This document shows positions 1 through 8,055 of a DNA stretch of 64,000 bases, one piece after another. Below the pieces are notes generated by a model. It did not search any database. It was not told where the DNA came from and worked only from the letters and a program-made list of their open reading frames with translations. A program made the translations under genes and the position numbers. Each line of letters opens with the position of its first letter. Positions within the stretch are counted from its first letter, which is position 1. Source of the stretch: Echinicola vietnamensis DSM 17526. GTDB lineage: Bacteria; Bacteroidota; Bacteroidia; Cytophagales; Cyclobacteriaceae. The stretch is from the NCBI RefSeq assembly GCF_000325705.1, contig NC_019904.1:3660001-3724000 (forward strand), written 5' to 3'.

Positions 1-727
1 TGGCTACGGATGAACATAGATGAACACAGATATTATTTAAGGGTATTGAGATAAAGAGTACGGAAATTGACAAGACATAAAAGGAGATGGTAAAGCATCT
101 CTACAGGCTTGACCTAAGCTTTTTGAACTGAAGCTACAGAAAAACCTTAGTGCCTTCGAGCCTTTGTGGCCTATCACTATTCCACCAAGCTCTGCATCAT
201 TCCCATTCGGTTCCTCTCCTCGCAGGAGTGGCTAGGAGAGGTGGAAACTGTTGGCTACGGATGAACATAGATGAACACAGATATTATTTAAGGGTATTGA
301 GATAAAGAGTACGGAAATTGACAAGACATAAAAGGAGATGGTAAAGCATCTCTACAGGCTTGACCTAAGCTTTTTGAACTGAAGCTACAGAAAAACCTTA
401 GTGCCTTCGAGCCTTTGTGGCCTATCACTATTCCACCAAGCTCTGCATCATTCCCATTCGGTTCCTCTCCTCGCAGGAGTGGCTAGGAGAGGTGAAAACT
501 GTTGGCCATGGATGAACACAGATGAACACGGATTTTTAATGAACGGTTTTAGGGAGCGGGGGTAAATTGGCAAAATCCAGAAGGATAAGTTTCTTTCAGT
601 TTTACACCTATGTGACAAAAAAAACTTAGTGCCTTCGAGCCTTCGTGGCCTAACATTATTCCACCAAGCTCTGCATCATTCCCATTCGGTTCCTCTCCTC
701 ACAGGAAAGGCTAGGAAAGGTGGAAAA
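1..727. repeat. Tandem repeat array, 251-bp period, three copies
   Basis: Copies begin at 1, 252 and 503. The first two are almost identical (visible differences are a single base near position 494). The third is diverged and about 23 bp shorter in its middle. Each unit opens with a core like ACGGATGAACATAGATGAAC, contains CTTAGTGCCTTCGAGCC, and ends in a hairpin (CCTCTCCT at 213-220 pairing with AGGAGAGG at 234-241). The array may continue upstream of the window. No convincing coding sequence lies in it. From 728 to 922 I see only AT-rich sequence that should hold the promoter of the peptidase gene. Confidence 0.9.
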
Positions 728-922
728 GCATTTTATCATCCTACTAACTGCCCTAAACTTTTCGCTTGGCTCCTAAAAAGACACCCAATGATAATGACTA
801 ATTCCTAATCACATCTAAATCCTACCATTGATCCAACAAATAGGGAATAGTTTGTGGATATATCATTAACTTTTGATCTTCATTTTAAGAATTTTAATAT
901 TTTCCTTAAAGCCCTTTTATAA

Positions 923-3748
923 ATGAATAGATTGAGAGTTGTATTGTTATTAGTGCTGGTGAGCTTAAATGCATTTGGCCAGCAAAAAAGACCCCTTAAA
1001 CATGAAGATTACGACGGGTGGGAGTCGGTATCCTCCACTTCGCTCAGCAAGGATGGCCACTGGGTTGGTTTTGAGATCAATCCGCAAGATGGCGACGGCA
1101 GGGTGGAAGTAAAGCCTCACGATGGCCAAGGGAATAGTTTTTCGATTGAGAGAGGAGATCATTACACTTTTTCCCATGACAGTCATTGGGTGGTGGGAAA
1201 AATTCTGCCGCAAAAGGATACGGTGAGAATGCTTAAACTAGCCGAGAAAAAAGCCAAGGACATGCCAAAGGATAGCCTGTTTATCCTTTCCTTGGAAGAA
1301 GGTGGTTTGGAAAAGCTTTCTCGGATAAAGTCCTTCAAGGTTCCTGAAAAAGAAGGTAATTGGCTTGCTATCCATTTTGAGAAAGAGGATAAAGATGCAT
1401 CCAAAGATAAATCCGCAAAAGACAGTACAGAAACCGACAGCACACATAAGAAGAAACATCCTAAAACAGATGGAACGCTTTTGACTGTGAGGAATTTTGA
1501 CGGATCTGTTAGTTATGAAATTCAGCGTGTAGCCCAATACGGGTTCTCCGAGAAAGGTGATTACCTTTATTTTGTGCAAGCGGAAGAAGATACCCTTGAC
1601 AATGCAGCCATCGGGCTGCTTGCATTGAAAAACGGTGAAAGGACGTTGCTTGATTCTGGAATGACCAAATACAGTGATGCGGCTTTTTCAAAGGACTTGA
1701 AACATTTCGCCTATTTGGCTTCTGGAGATTCGGCAAAAGCAGAGGAGCCTTATTACCAACTGTTTTTGCATAACATCGGTAAAGATGGAAGTGAGGCCAT
1801 TGTAACCAAAGATACAGAAGGGCTTTTGGCAGAAGGCAAGGTGGCTAAAAGCGGCAATCTGAAGTTTTCAGAAAATGGAAGCAGGCTGTTTTTCGGTGTC
1901 AATGAAGACTACAAAACCTATGCTTACGAAGATGATACGACCATTCTTGATGAGGACCGCGTTTCTTTGGATATCTGGAGCTGGAAGGATGATGAAATCC
2001 AGCCGATGCAACTGGAGAATAAAGATCGGGAAGCCAATAAATCATTTTTAGCGGTCTATGATCTTAAAGACAAGTCAGTGGTCCAGTTGGGTGACCGTGA
2101 AGTGGACAATGTCAACTTGGACAAGGACGCAAAGTTTGACCTAGTGATCGCCACTGATGATCGCCCTTATCGCATCAATTATAGCTGGGATATCCAGATT
2201 GGCAGGGATATTTACCTTATCGATGTGGAAACAGGCCAAAAAAAGATGATTGCAAAGAATGCTAAAGGTTATCCTAGCCTTTCTCCGGCTGCCAAGTATG
2301 TGCATTGGTACAGTTATCCGGACAGTGCTTGGCTAGCTTATGATATTGCTGGACAAAAGACAGTCAACCTGACCAATACTATTGAAGACGACTTTTATGA
2401 TCAACTTCATGACAGTCCTAGCATGCCTCGATCCTATGGGTCAGCAGGATGGACCAAGGACGATCAGGCGTTCATTGTTTACTCCCGCTATGATATTTGG
2501 AAAATAGATCCAAGTGGCAAAAAGGATCCTGTAAACATTACTGGAGGAACGGGTAAAGCGCAAAAGACCAGTTTCAGAAGAGAAGTGCTGGACAGGGAAG
2601 AAGAGTTTATCGATCCCAAAGCTCCCTTGATCCTATCCGCCTTCAATGAGCAAAATAAAAAGAGTGGATATTTTAAAGGTGATATTAATGGGGACGAAAC
2701 TCCTGAGGAATTGATTTTTACGGATCATCGGTATTATGGGCTGGAGAAGGCCAAGGCAGCTGATGAAGTTATTGTGAGACGCTCCACCTTCCAGGAATAT
2801 CCAGATGTGTATGCCACGGATTTGGATATGGGTGCGTTGACGCAACTTTCCCATGCCAATCCGCAACAAAAAGAGATCAATTGGGGAACCGTGGAATTGA
2901 CGGAGTTTATGACCCTGAAAGGGGACAGTCTACAAGGAATGATCTATAAGCCAGAGGATTTCGATCCTAACAAAAAGTACCCGTTGATGGTATATTTCTA
3001 TGAAAGAAGATCGGATAGCTTTCACAACTATATCAGTCCGGCCCCGAGTGCTTCGATCATTAACATTTCCTATTTTGTAAGCAATGGTTACGTGGTTTTT
3101 GTGCCGGATATTAAATACGATATCGGCCATCCTGGAAAAAGTGCCTATGACTGTATAGTGCCTGGCGTGATGTCTGTCGTGGAAAAAGGCTATGTGGATA
3201 CCGACAATATGGCCATTCAAGGGCAAAGTTGGGGAGGTTATCAAGTGGCTTACCTCATCACGCAGACGGACATGTTCAAGGCAGCAGGTGCGGGAGCTCC
3301 CGTGGCCAATATGACTTCAGCTTACGGCGGAATCCGCTGGGGATCCGGTATGAGCAGGATGTTCCAGTACGAGCAGACCCAGTCCAGAATAGGAGGGACG
3401 CTTTGGGAAAAGCCCATGGAGTATATCGAGAATTCACCGCTGTTCTTTGCAGACCAGGTCAATACTCCCGTGCTGATCATGCACAATGACAAAGATGGGG
3501 CAGTGCCTTGGTACCAAGGAATAGAGTTTTTTATGTCCCTGAAACGGAACAGAACCCCTGCATGGCTGTTGGTTTACAATGGTGAAGACCACAACCTGCG
3601 CAAAAGGAAAAACAGAAAGGACCTTTCCATCCGACTAAGTCAGTTCTTTGACCACTATCTCAAAGGAGCGCCAGCCCCGCTATGGATGACAGAAGGGCTG
3701 CCCGCTGTGGAAAAAGGACGGACCCTGAAATATGAGCTGTCAGAATAA
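923..3748 (+). CDS. S9 family peptidase (prolyl oligopeptidase / dipeptidyl-peptidase type)
   Basis: A 941-residue exported serine peptidase. The N-terminus (residues 1-20, ending AFGQQ) is a Sec signal peptide, so it probably acts in the periplasm. A long beta-propeller-like region full of WD/SxDxxH stretches fills roughly residues 30-640, with a Lys/Asp-rich insertion near 155-180. The C-terminal alpha/beta-hydrolase domain shows the S9 nucleophile motif GQSWGGY (Ser769), Asp858 in NDKDGAVP and His890 in GEDHN, a complete catalytic triad. Family members remove dipeptides or cleave after Pro in short peptides; the exact specificity cannot be read from sequence. It stands alone, with repeats upstream and a strong terminator downstream (3973-4027), and has no evident tie to the pectin genes. 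Confidence 0.93.
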   Translation: MNRLRVVLLLVLVSLNAFGQQKRPLKHEDYDGWESVSSTSLSKDGHWVGFEINPQDGDGRVEVKPHDGQGNSFSIERGDHYTFSHDSHWVVGKILPQKDTVRMLKLAEKKAKDMPKDSLFILSLEEGGLEKLSRIKSFKVPEKEGNWLAIHFEKEDKDASKDKSAKDSTETDSTHKKKHPKTDGTLLTVRNFDGSVSYEIQRVAQYGFSEKGDYLYFVQAEEDTLDNAAIGLLALKNGERTLLDSGMTKYSDAAFSKDLKHFAYLASGDSAKAEEPYYQLFLHNIGKDGSEAIVTKDTEGLLAEGKVAKSGNLKFSENGSRLFFGVNEDYKTYAYEDDTTILDEDRVSLDIWSWKDDEIQPMQLENKDREANKSFLAVYDLKDKSVVQLGDREVDNVNLDKDAKFDLVIATDDRPYRINYSWDIQIGRDIYLIDVETGQKKMIAKNAKGYPSLSPAAKYVHWYSYPDSAWLAYDIAGQKTVNLTNTIEDDFYDQLHDSPSMPRSYGSAGWTKDDQAFIVYSRYDIWKIDPSGKKDPVNITGGTGKAQKTSFRREVLDREEEFIDPKAPLILSAFNEQNKKSGYFKGDINGDETPEELIFTDHRYYGLEKAKAADEVIVRRSTFQEYPDVYATDLDMGALTQLSHANPQQKEINWGTVELTEFMTLKGDSLQGMIYKPEDFDPNKKYPLMVYFYERRSDSFHNYISPAPSASIINISYFVSNGYVVFVPDIKYDIGHPGKSAYDCIVPGVMSVVEKGYVDTDNMAIQGQSWGGYQVAYLITQTDMFKAAGAGAPVANMTSAYGGIRWGSGMSRMFQYEQTQSRIGGTLWEKPMEYIENSPLFFADQVNTPVLIMHNDKDGAVPWYQGIEFFMSLKRNRTPAWLLVYNGEDHNLRKRKNRKDLSIRLSQFFDHYLKGAPAPLWMTEGLPAVEKGRTLKYELSE

Positions 3749-3764
3749 AATGTTATTTATTGCT

Positions 3765-3787
3765 GTTTGGGATTTGTAATCCCGAAC
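3765..3787 (+). other. Small hairpin after the peptidase gene
   Basis: GTTTGGGATT and AATCCCGAAC form a 10-bp stem (one G-T pair) with a 3-nt loop, 16 bp after the stop codon. It lacks a T-run, so it may be an RNA 3'-end stabiliser or a small dispersed palindrome rather than a terminator. Confidence 0.5.
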
Positions 3788-3795
3788 CCAGATAC

Positions 3796-3934
3796 GAGGC
3801 TGTCTCAAAAGTCCTCGTCATTGCGATTCCGATGGATATCGGAAGAGGCAATCTCATCATATGTGCAATGAAAGCACATCGAGATCACTTCACCCCGTTC
3901 GTGATGACGGATAATTTATTTACGAGACAGCCTC
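3796..3934. repeat. 139-bp intergenic element with 11-bp inverted ends
   Basis: The element is bounded by GAGGCTGTCTC (3796-3806) and its exact inverse GAGACAGCCTC (3924-3934). Inside are further complementary pieces (CGTCATTGCGA, GGCAATCTC, GAGATCACTTC, CGTGATGACG), so the whole can fold into a long imperfect hairpin. It has no coding capacity. Such palindromic intergenic elements are common in Bacteroidota genomes; whether this one is mobile (MITE-like) cannot be decided from one copy. Confidence 0.7.
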
Positions 3935-3972
3935 CCTGATATTTCGAATTTTACAATGCAAGTTTTATAAAC

Positions 3973-4027
3973 AAGCCACTGATTGAGGGACGATCATTCA
4001 TTGTTACCCTTTATCAGTGGCTTTTTT
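3973..4027 (+). terminator. Rho-independent terminator after the S9 peptidase
   Basis: AAGCCACTGAT (3973-3983) pairs perfectly with ATCAGTGGCTT (4013-4023) and runs into a T-rich tail. Loop of 29 nt. The rest of the gap to 4210 is very AT-rich and holds no other feature I can support. Confidence 0.85.
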
Positions 4028-4210
4028 CTTATTGGTGAAAATTTAAATATTTATTCTGTTTTTACTTATTATTGATTTTTTTGATATTAAATTATGGGTT
4101 TTAATTAATTTATGTTCTAATATTTTGATTTTTTTCTTTTTATTAAATAATAAATTGTTTGCAAGCAGTTTTTTATTCTCCTAAATATTTTTCATAAACG
4201 GATTTTTACA

Positions 4211-4447
4211 ATGAAAAAGAACCTGTTACTCAGTGTATTGATTGCATTGGTCTATCTGGCGGGATGCCAGACGGTCAATGAAGAAGAGATGGCATGGGGA
4301 GGATTAACACATCATGGAAAAGATGGTCCAATGACAGAAGCGTTTAAAGCCAATTTCCCCAATTCTTGGGAAAGAAATAAAGTATTAGAAATTTTAGAAA
4401 ATGAAGCAACTGGAAACCGGAAAGCAAAAGGTGATAAATGTAACTAA
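4211..4447 (+). CDS. Small lipoprotein of unknown function
   Basis: A 78-residue protein starting MKKNLLLSVLIALVYLAGC: basic n-region, hydrophobic core and a lipobox (LAGC, Cys19), so the mature part of about 60 residues should be membrane-anchored. The remainder is polar with no motif I recognise. Its last 47 bases overlap the start of the next ORF in another frame, which suggests translational coupling of two small lipoproteins. It follows a strong terminator and a 180-bp AT-rich stretch, so it probably has its own promoter. I do not recognise a family. Confidence 0.6.
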   Translation: MKKNLLLSVLIALVYLAGCQTVNEEEMAWGGLTHHGKDGPMTEAFKANFPNSWERNKVLEILENEATGNRKAKGDKCN

Positions 4448-4997
4448 TTTATTCCTTGTGATAGTATTAATGACAGCGTGTGCCACTTCTCCTTTGTTGA
4501 TGAAAAATGAAACGAGGAATGATCTAGCGTACGAAGTGATCAATTTACTTTCACTTTCTGACAATGGATTGTTTTATAAGACATTGAAAGCTGATCACCC
4601 TAGTATTTATGGGATGATGGATTATAATATGATAAATGAAAATAACCGCAAGGAAAGTGTAATCACAGAAATGGACAGGTATTTGGATTTTGATACGATA
4701 TTCAATGCATCGCAACGTATGGAGCTCGATCATAAATTGAAAAACTTAAAAATTGTCCACCTTGATAGGAAACAGTTGAAAATAAGTAAACTAAGGTATG
4801 AACACACTGGTACTGGGAGATTGGAAAGAATTACTTTTCCTATCTTCCAACAAGATTCAAAAGGAAATTTATATGCTTTTTTGTTTTACAGCTGGAGTAC
4901 TCCGAAGCGGATGAATGGAGCTTCCTACATTTATATTTTCGTAAAACACCATGATATATGGGAAAAGTTATCTACTGTCTTTGTTTCCATAACTTAA
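4401..4997 (+). CDS. Hypothetical lipoprotein
   Basis: A 198-residue protein whose N-terminus reads as a lipoprotein signal: a basic n-region, then NLFLVIVLMTAC with the lipobox Cys at residue 27. The rest is a mixed alpha/beta sequence with no motif I recognise; the C-terminal part (about 110-195) alternates hydrophobic and polar residues like a beta-sheet domain. It overlaps the preceding small lipoprotein by 47 bp, so the two may be coupled. Another start may be used, but no later Met keeps the signal intact. Base use is AT-richer than the pectin genes, fitting a recently acquired or weakly constrained gene. Function unknown. Confidence 0.6.
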   Translation: MKQLETGKQKVINVTNLFLVIVLMTACATSPLLMKNETRNDLAYEVINLLSLSDNGLFYKTLKADHPSIYGMMDYNMINENNRKESVITEMDRYLDFDTIFNASQRMELDHKLKNLKIVHLDRKQLKISKLRYEHTGTGRLERITFPIFQQDSKGNLYAFLFYSWSTPKRMNGASYIYIFVKHHDIWEKLSTVFVSIT

Positions 4998-5021
4998 CAG
5001 GAATGATAACAGGTTGAAGAA

Positions 5022-5171
5022 ATGAAGACCTATTTAGCAATTCTTTTTGCTTGTTCTAGTTTCCTTAGCTGCAAACCAAAGAAAGGAAGCCAATTCGGCT
5101 TCCTTTCTTTTCTAAATCTAAAATTAGAGGTCTATCTGCTATACTTTTTCCTTGTCCACCAATTGGCTTAA
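5022..5171 (+). pseudogene. Likely remnant of a small lipoprotein gene
   Basis: A 49-residue ORF beginning MKTYLAILFACSSFLSC, a textbook lipoprotein signal with Cys17. Immediately after the signal the frame runs through the terminator hairpin (5078-5110) and then 33 bp into the 3' end of uxaB on the opposite strand, giving an unlikely Leu/Phe-rich tail. The simplest reading is a lipoprotein gene that lost its body when the uxaB terminator region was joined to it. It could instead be an expressed short lipoprotein; conservation would tell. Confidence 0.4.
5078..5110. terminator. Bidirectional terminator between the lipoproteins and uxaB
   Basis: AAAGAAAGGAAGCC (5078-5091) and GGCTTCCTTTCTTT (5097-5110) form a perfect 14-bp stem with loop AATTC. 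The A-rich left and T-rich right arms let it serve both converging transcripts. Confidence 0.85.
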
Positions 5172-6554
5172 CTGCTCCGACACGGCTGCTTGGAGGCCTT
5201 CGACTTTGGTAAGGTCGGTGTCCCAGAAATTGACATTTTTCAGGACTTCGCCAGCCGCTTCATCCAGGTCATCGCTTTCCCAGATCGTCTTGAAGTAATT
5301 GACGATTTCCTCGTCATCCTGTACCGGGGTGGCTTCGCCATTATAGCTTCCTTTATAGAAAACGATCAGGGCAGCCAGCGAGCGAACCAAGTTGGAAGGT
5401 AATTTACCTTTCCTGTCCACATATTCCAGTAGTGAAGGCAGCACCCTTACTTTGAATTTTGAAATGGAGTTCAAGGCTATGGAGCTCAAAAGGTGTTTTA
5501 CAAATGGGTTCTTGAAGCGGTCCATCACGTCATTGGCAAACTGCTCCAACTCCTCTTTCGGAAGGTCCAGCGTAGGGATGATTTCACCTTGGATGGTTTC
5601 GTTCAGGAATGGCCCGATCACAGGGTCTTCTACTGATTCCCTTACCGTTCTCAGCCCATGCAGGTAAGCTACGGGCACCAACGAAGTATGGGCGCCATTG
5701 AGGATTCTTACTTTTCTGGTCCTGTATGGGGATTGGTCTTTGACAAATTTCACGTCGAGTCCAGCTTCTTCAGCAGGAAATTCTGCTTTGACTGCATCTA
5801 GTCCCTCGATTACCCAAAGATGGAAAGGTTCGGCTTTTACTACCAAATTATCTTCGTACCCAATGTTTTCTTGAATTTCTTTAATGGTCTCCTTCGGAAA
5901 TCCAGGGACGATACGGTCCACTAGGGTGTTGGAGAAGGTATTGGCCTCATTGATCCATTGGATAAAGCCATTGGGTAGCTGCCATAGGGCTGCATATTGA
6001 AGGATGATCTCTTTTAGCTTGGCGCCATTTTTATCGATCAGTTCACAGGGGATGATGTGAAGCCCTTTGGCCTTGTCTCCATTAAAGGTGTCAAATCTTT
6101 TATAAAGAAGAGCGGTCAATTTACCTGGAAATGAACTGGGTAGTTTTTCCCGGTCATCATCTTCGGGGTTGTACGAAATACCTGCTTCCGTGGTATTGGA
6201 TACCACAAAACGGAGATCTAGGTTTTCGGCCAGTTTCAGGTAAGCTTCATAGCTCTCATAAGGATTGACGACTCCTCTGACGCAGGTGATGAGTCGGGTT
6301 TCCTCTTTGGCTTCCCCTTTTTGGATGCCGCTGAGCTGTACATGGTACAGGCCCTCTTGGTCATTGATCATTTTGCCCATTCCATGCTGGATAGGCTGGA
6401 CCAATTGGACGTCACCGTTGAAGTCTGTTTTTTCGTTCATGGTGTCGATGATCCAGTCCACAAAGCCCCTTAAAAAGTTTCCTTCTCCAAACTGGAGGAC
6501 TTTTACAGGTCTTTCGGTAATTCCGTCGACAGTTTGTCTGTTAAGTGTTTTCAT
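5139..6554 (-). CDS. uxaB: Tagaturonate reductase (altronate oxidoreductase)
   Basis: A 471-residue cytosolic NAD-dependent enzyme of the long-chain mannitol dehydrogenase family, close to the usual UxaB length. It reduces D-tagaturonate to D-altronate in galacturonate catabolism. The N-terminal nucleotide-binding part has VLQFGEGNFLRGF (about residues 19-31), and the catalytic signature K-x4-N-x2-H is present as KVRILNGAH in the middle of the protein. The gene begins 17 bp after uxaC1 ends, downstream of lacI, forming lacI-uxaC-uxaB on the minus strand. Expression should follow the GCAATCGATTGC operators. The next enzyme, altronate dehydratase UxaA, is not in this window. Confidence 0.95.
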   Translation of the reverse strand: MKTLNRQTVDGITERPVKVLQFGEGNFLRGFVDWIIDTMNEKTDFNGDVQLVQPIQHGMGKMINDQEGLYHVQLSGIQKGEAKEETRLITCVRGVVNPYESYEAYLKLAENLDLRFVVSNTTEAGISYNPEDDDREKLPSSFPGKLTALLYKRFDTFNGDKAKGLHIIPCELIDKNGAKLKEIILQYAALWQLPNGFIQWINEANTFSNTLVDRIVPGFPKETIKEIQENIGYEDNLVVKAEPFHLWVIEGLDAVKAEFPAEEAGLDVKFVKDQSPYRTRKVRILNGAHTSLVPVAYLHGLRTVRESVEDPVIGPFLNETIQGEIIPTLDLPKEELEQFANDVMDRFKNPFVKHLLSSIALNSISKFKVRVLPSLLEYVDRKGKLPSNLVRSLAALIVFYKGSYNGEATPVQDDEEIVNYFKTIWESDDLDEAAGEVLKNVNFWDTDLTKVEGLQAAVSEQLSQLVDKEKV

Positions 6555-6570
6555 GGTTTATCGTGAATTT

Positions 6571-8016
6571 CTATTGTTCAAATTCAAAGTAATTTTTGGC
6601 GTTGTAATAGCAAATATCGCTGACAATCTTGCCCAGCCACTTTTCATCTGCCGGCAACTCCCCATTTTCCACATCCCTGCCGATCAAGTTACAAAGCGTC
6701 CTTCGGAAATACTCATGTCTAGGGAAGGAAAGAAAGCTTCTGGAGTCCGTCAGCATGCCTACAAAGCAGCTCAGCAGTCCCATATTGGAAAGTGCATTGA
6801 GTTGTTTTTCCATACCGTCTTTTTGGTCCAGAAACCACCAACCTGAGCCAAACTGTACTTTTCCACGGATGGAGCCATCATTGAAGTTGCCAATCATGGT
6901 GGCCAATACTTCGTTGTCTCGAGGGTTAAGGTTATACAGGATCGTTTTGGTAAGCTGGTCGGTACTGTCCAATTGGTTCAGGAATTTGGCCAGAGCTTCT
7001 GCTTGCGAGTAGTCACCAATAGAATCGAACCCAGTATCAGGCCCCAAGACCCTTAGCATTCGCTCGTTGGTGTTTCTAAGTGCTCCAAGGTGGTATTGTT
7101 GTGTCCAGCCTTTTGCATGATACATGTGGCTAAGGTGGAGCAATGTTTCAAATTTAAAGTACTGGATTTCCTCATTGGAAAGGGCCTTTTGTTCGGAAAG
7201 TTTTTGGAAAAGATCCTCAGCACTGTATTGGCCCAGTTTGAAGAAATATAGCTGCTCCAAACCATGGTCAGAGAGCCTGCCTCCGTGTTCGTGGAAGAAT
7301 GCTATCTGATTTTCCAAAGCTGCCAAAAGGTCTCCATATTTGCTAATGGTCACGCCACTGGCTTCTTGAAGTTTTTCCAGATAAGCCATGTAATCGGCTG
7401 GGTTTTCGACGGCATAGGCCTTATCCGGTCTAAAAGCCGGGAATAAGTTTGGTTGTATTCCTTCCTTCTTGGCCTTAATATGGTATTCCAAGCTATCGAT
7501 GGGATCATCAGTGGAACAAACCGTTTCGACATTCATTTGGCTTAACAATCCTCTGGTGTGGTGGGAGGGTTGTTGGAGCATGTCGGTGGCTTTTTGGTAT
7601 ATATCATCCGCTGTATCCGGGCTGAGCAGCTCCTCAATACCAAAATACCTTTTCAATTCCAGGTGTGTCCAGTGGTAAAGGGGATTCCTTAGGGTGTAAG
7701 GTACTGTTTCGGCCCACTTTTGGAATTTCTCCTGGTCAGTTGATCCTTTTCCGGTAATGTATTTCTCATCTATCCCAAGGGTCCTCATGGCACGCCATTT
7801 ATAATGATCGCCAGCAAGCCAGATTTCGGTTAGGTTTTTGAATGTTCGGTTTTCGGTGATGTCCTTCGGGGACAAATGACAGTGATAGTCTATGATGGGC
7901 AGTTCTTTCGCATAGTCATGATAAAGAACTTGTGCAAATTCACTTTGCAATAGAAAATCTTCCGATAAGAAGGTCTTTTTGGTTTTGCGCAATCGATTGC
8001 TCACTTCGTCCAACAT
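6571..8016 (-). CDS. uxaC: Uronate isomerase, copy 1 (galacturonate branch)
   Basis: A 481-residue amidohydrolase-fold isomerase that converts D-galacturonate to D-tagaturonate and D-glucuronate to D-fructuronate in the cytosol. The metal-binding HCH motif is at residues 45-47 (IIDYHCHLSP), and the conserved GDHYKWRAMR segment follows. It precedes uxaB by 17 bp and follows lacI. Compared with UxaC proteins that begin near TFLSEDFLL, this start adds about a dozen residues, and codons 5-10 coincide with a perfect LacI-type palindrome (7989-8000). A later start at GTG (codon 5) or TTG (codon 9) is therefore possible. A second, closely similar uxaC lies at 45545-46972. Confidence 0.95.
   Translation of the reverse strand: MLDEVSNRLRKTKKTFLSEDFLLQSEFAQVLYHDYAKELPIIDYHCHLSPKDITENRTFKNLTEIWLAGDHYKWRAMRTLGIDEKYITGKGSTDQEKFQKWAETVPYTLRNPLYHWTHLELKRYFGIEELLSPDTADDIYQKATDMLQQPSHHTRGLLSQMNVETVCSTDDPIDSLEYHIKAKKEGIQPNLFPAFRPDKAYAVENPADYMAYLEKLQEASGVTISKYGDLLAALENQIAFFHEHGGRLSDHGLEQLYFFKLGQYSAEDLFQKLSEQKALSNEEIQYFKFETLLHLSHMYHAKGWTQQYHLGALRNTNERMLRVLGPDTGFDSIGDYSQAEALAKFLNQLDSTDQLTKTILYNLNPRDNEVLATMIGNFNDGSIRGKVQFGSGWWFLDQKDGMEKQLNALSNMGLLSCFVGMLTDSRSFLSFPRHEYFRRTLCNLIGRDVENGELPADEKWLGKIVSDICYYNAKNYFEFEQ
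7987..8002. promoter_or_regulatory. Candidate LacI operator (class GCAATCGATTGC) at the 5' end of uxaC1
   Basis: A perfect 12-bp palindrome GCAATCGATTGC at 7989-8000, identical to sites at 9437-9448 and 19500-19511. It overlaps the first codons of uxaC1, 56 bp downstream (minus strand) of the end of lacI. It may act as a roadblock inside the lacI-uxaC-uxaB transcript. Confidence 0.7.
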
Positions 8017-8055
8017 GTGCTTTTGTCTGTTTAAGGTATATTCAAAAGGTCTAAA

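Noticed and set aside
6265..6846. 193-residue plus-strand open frame opposite uxaB/uxaC
   Set aside because: Antisense to two clear enzymes, with no recognisable domain.
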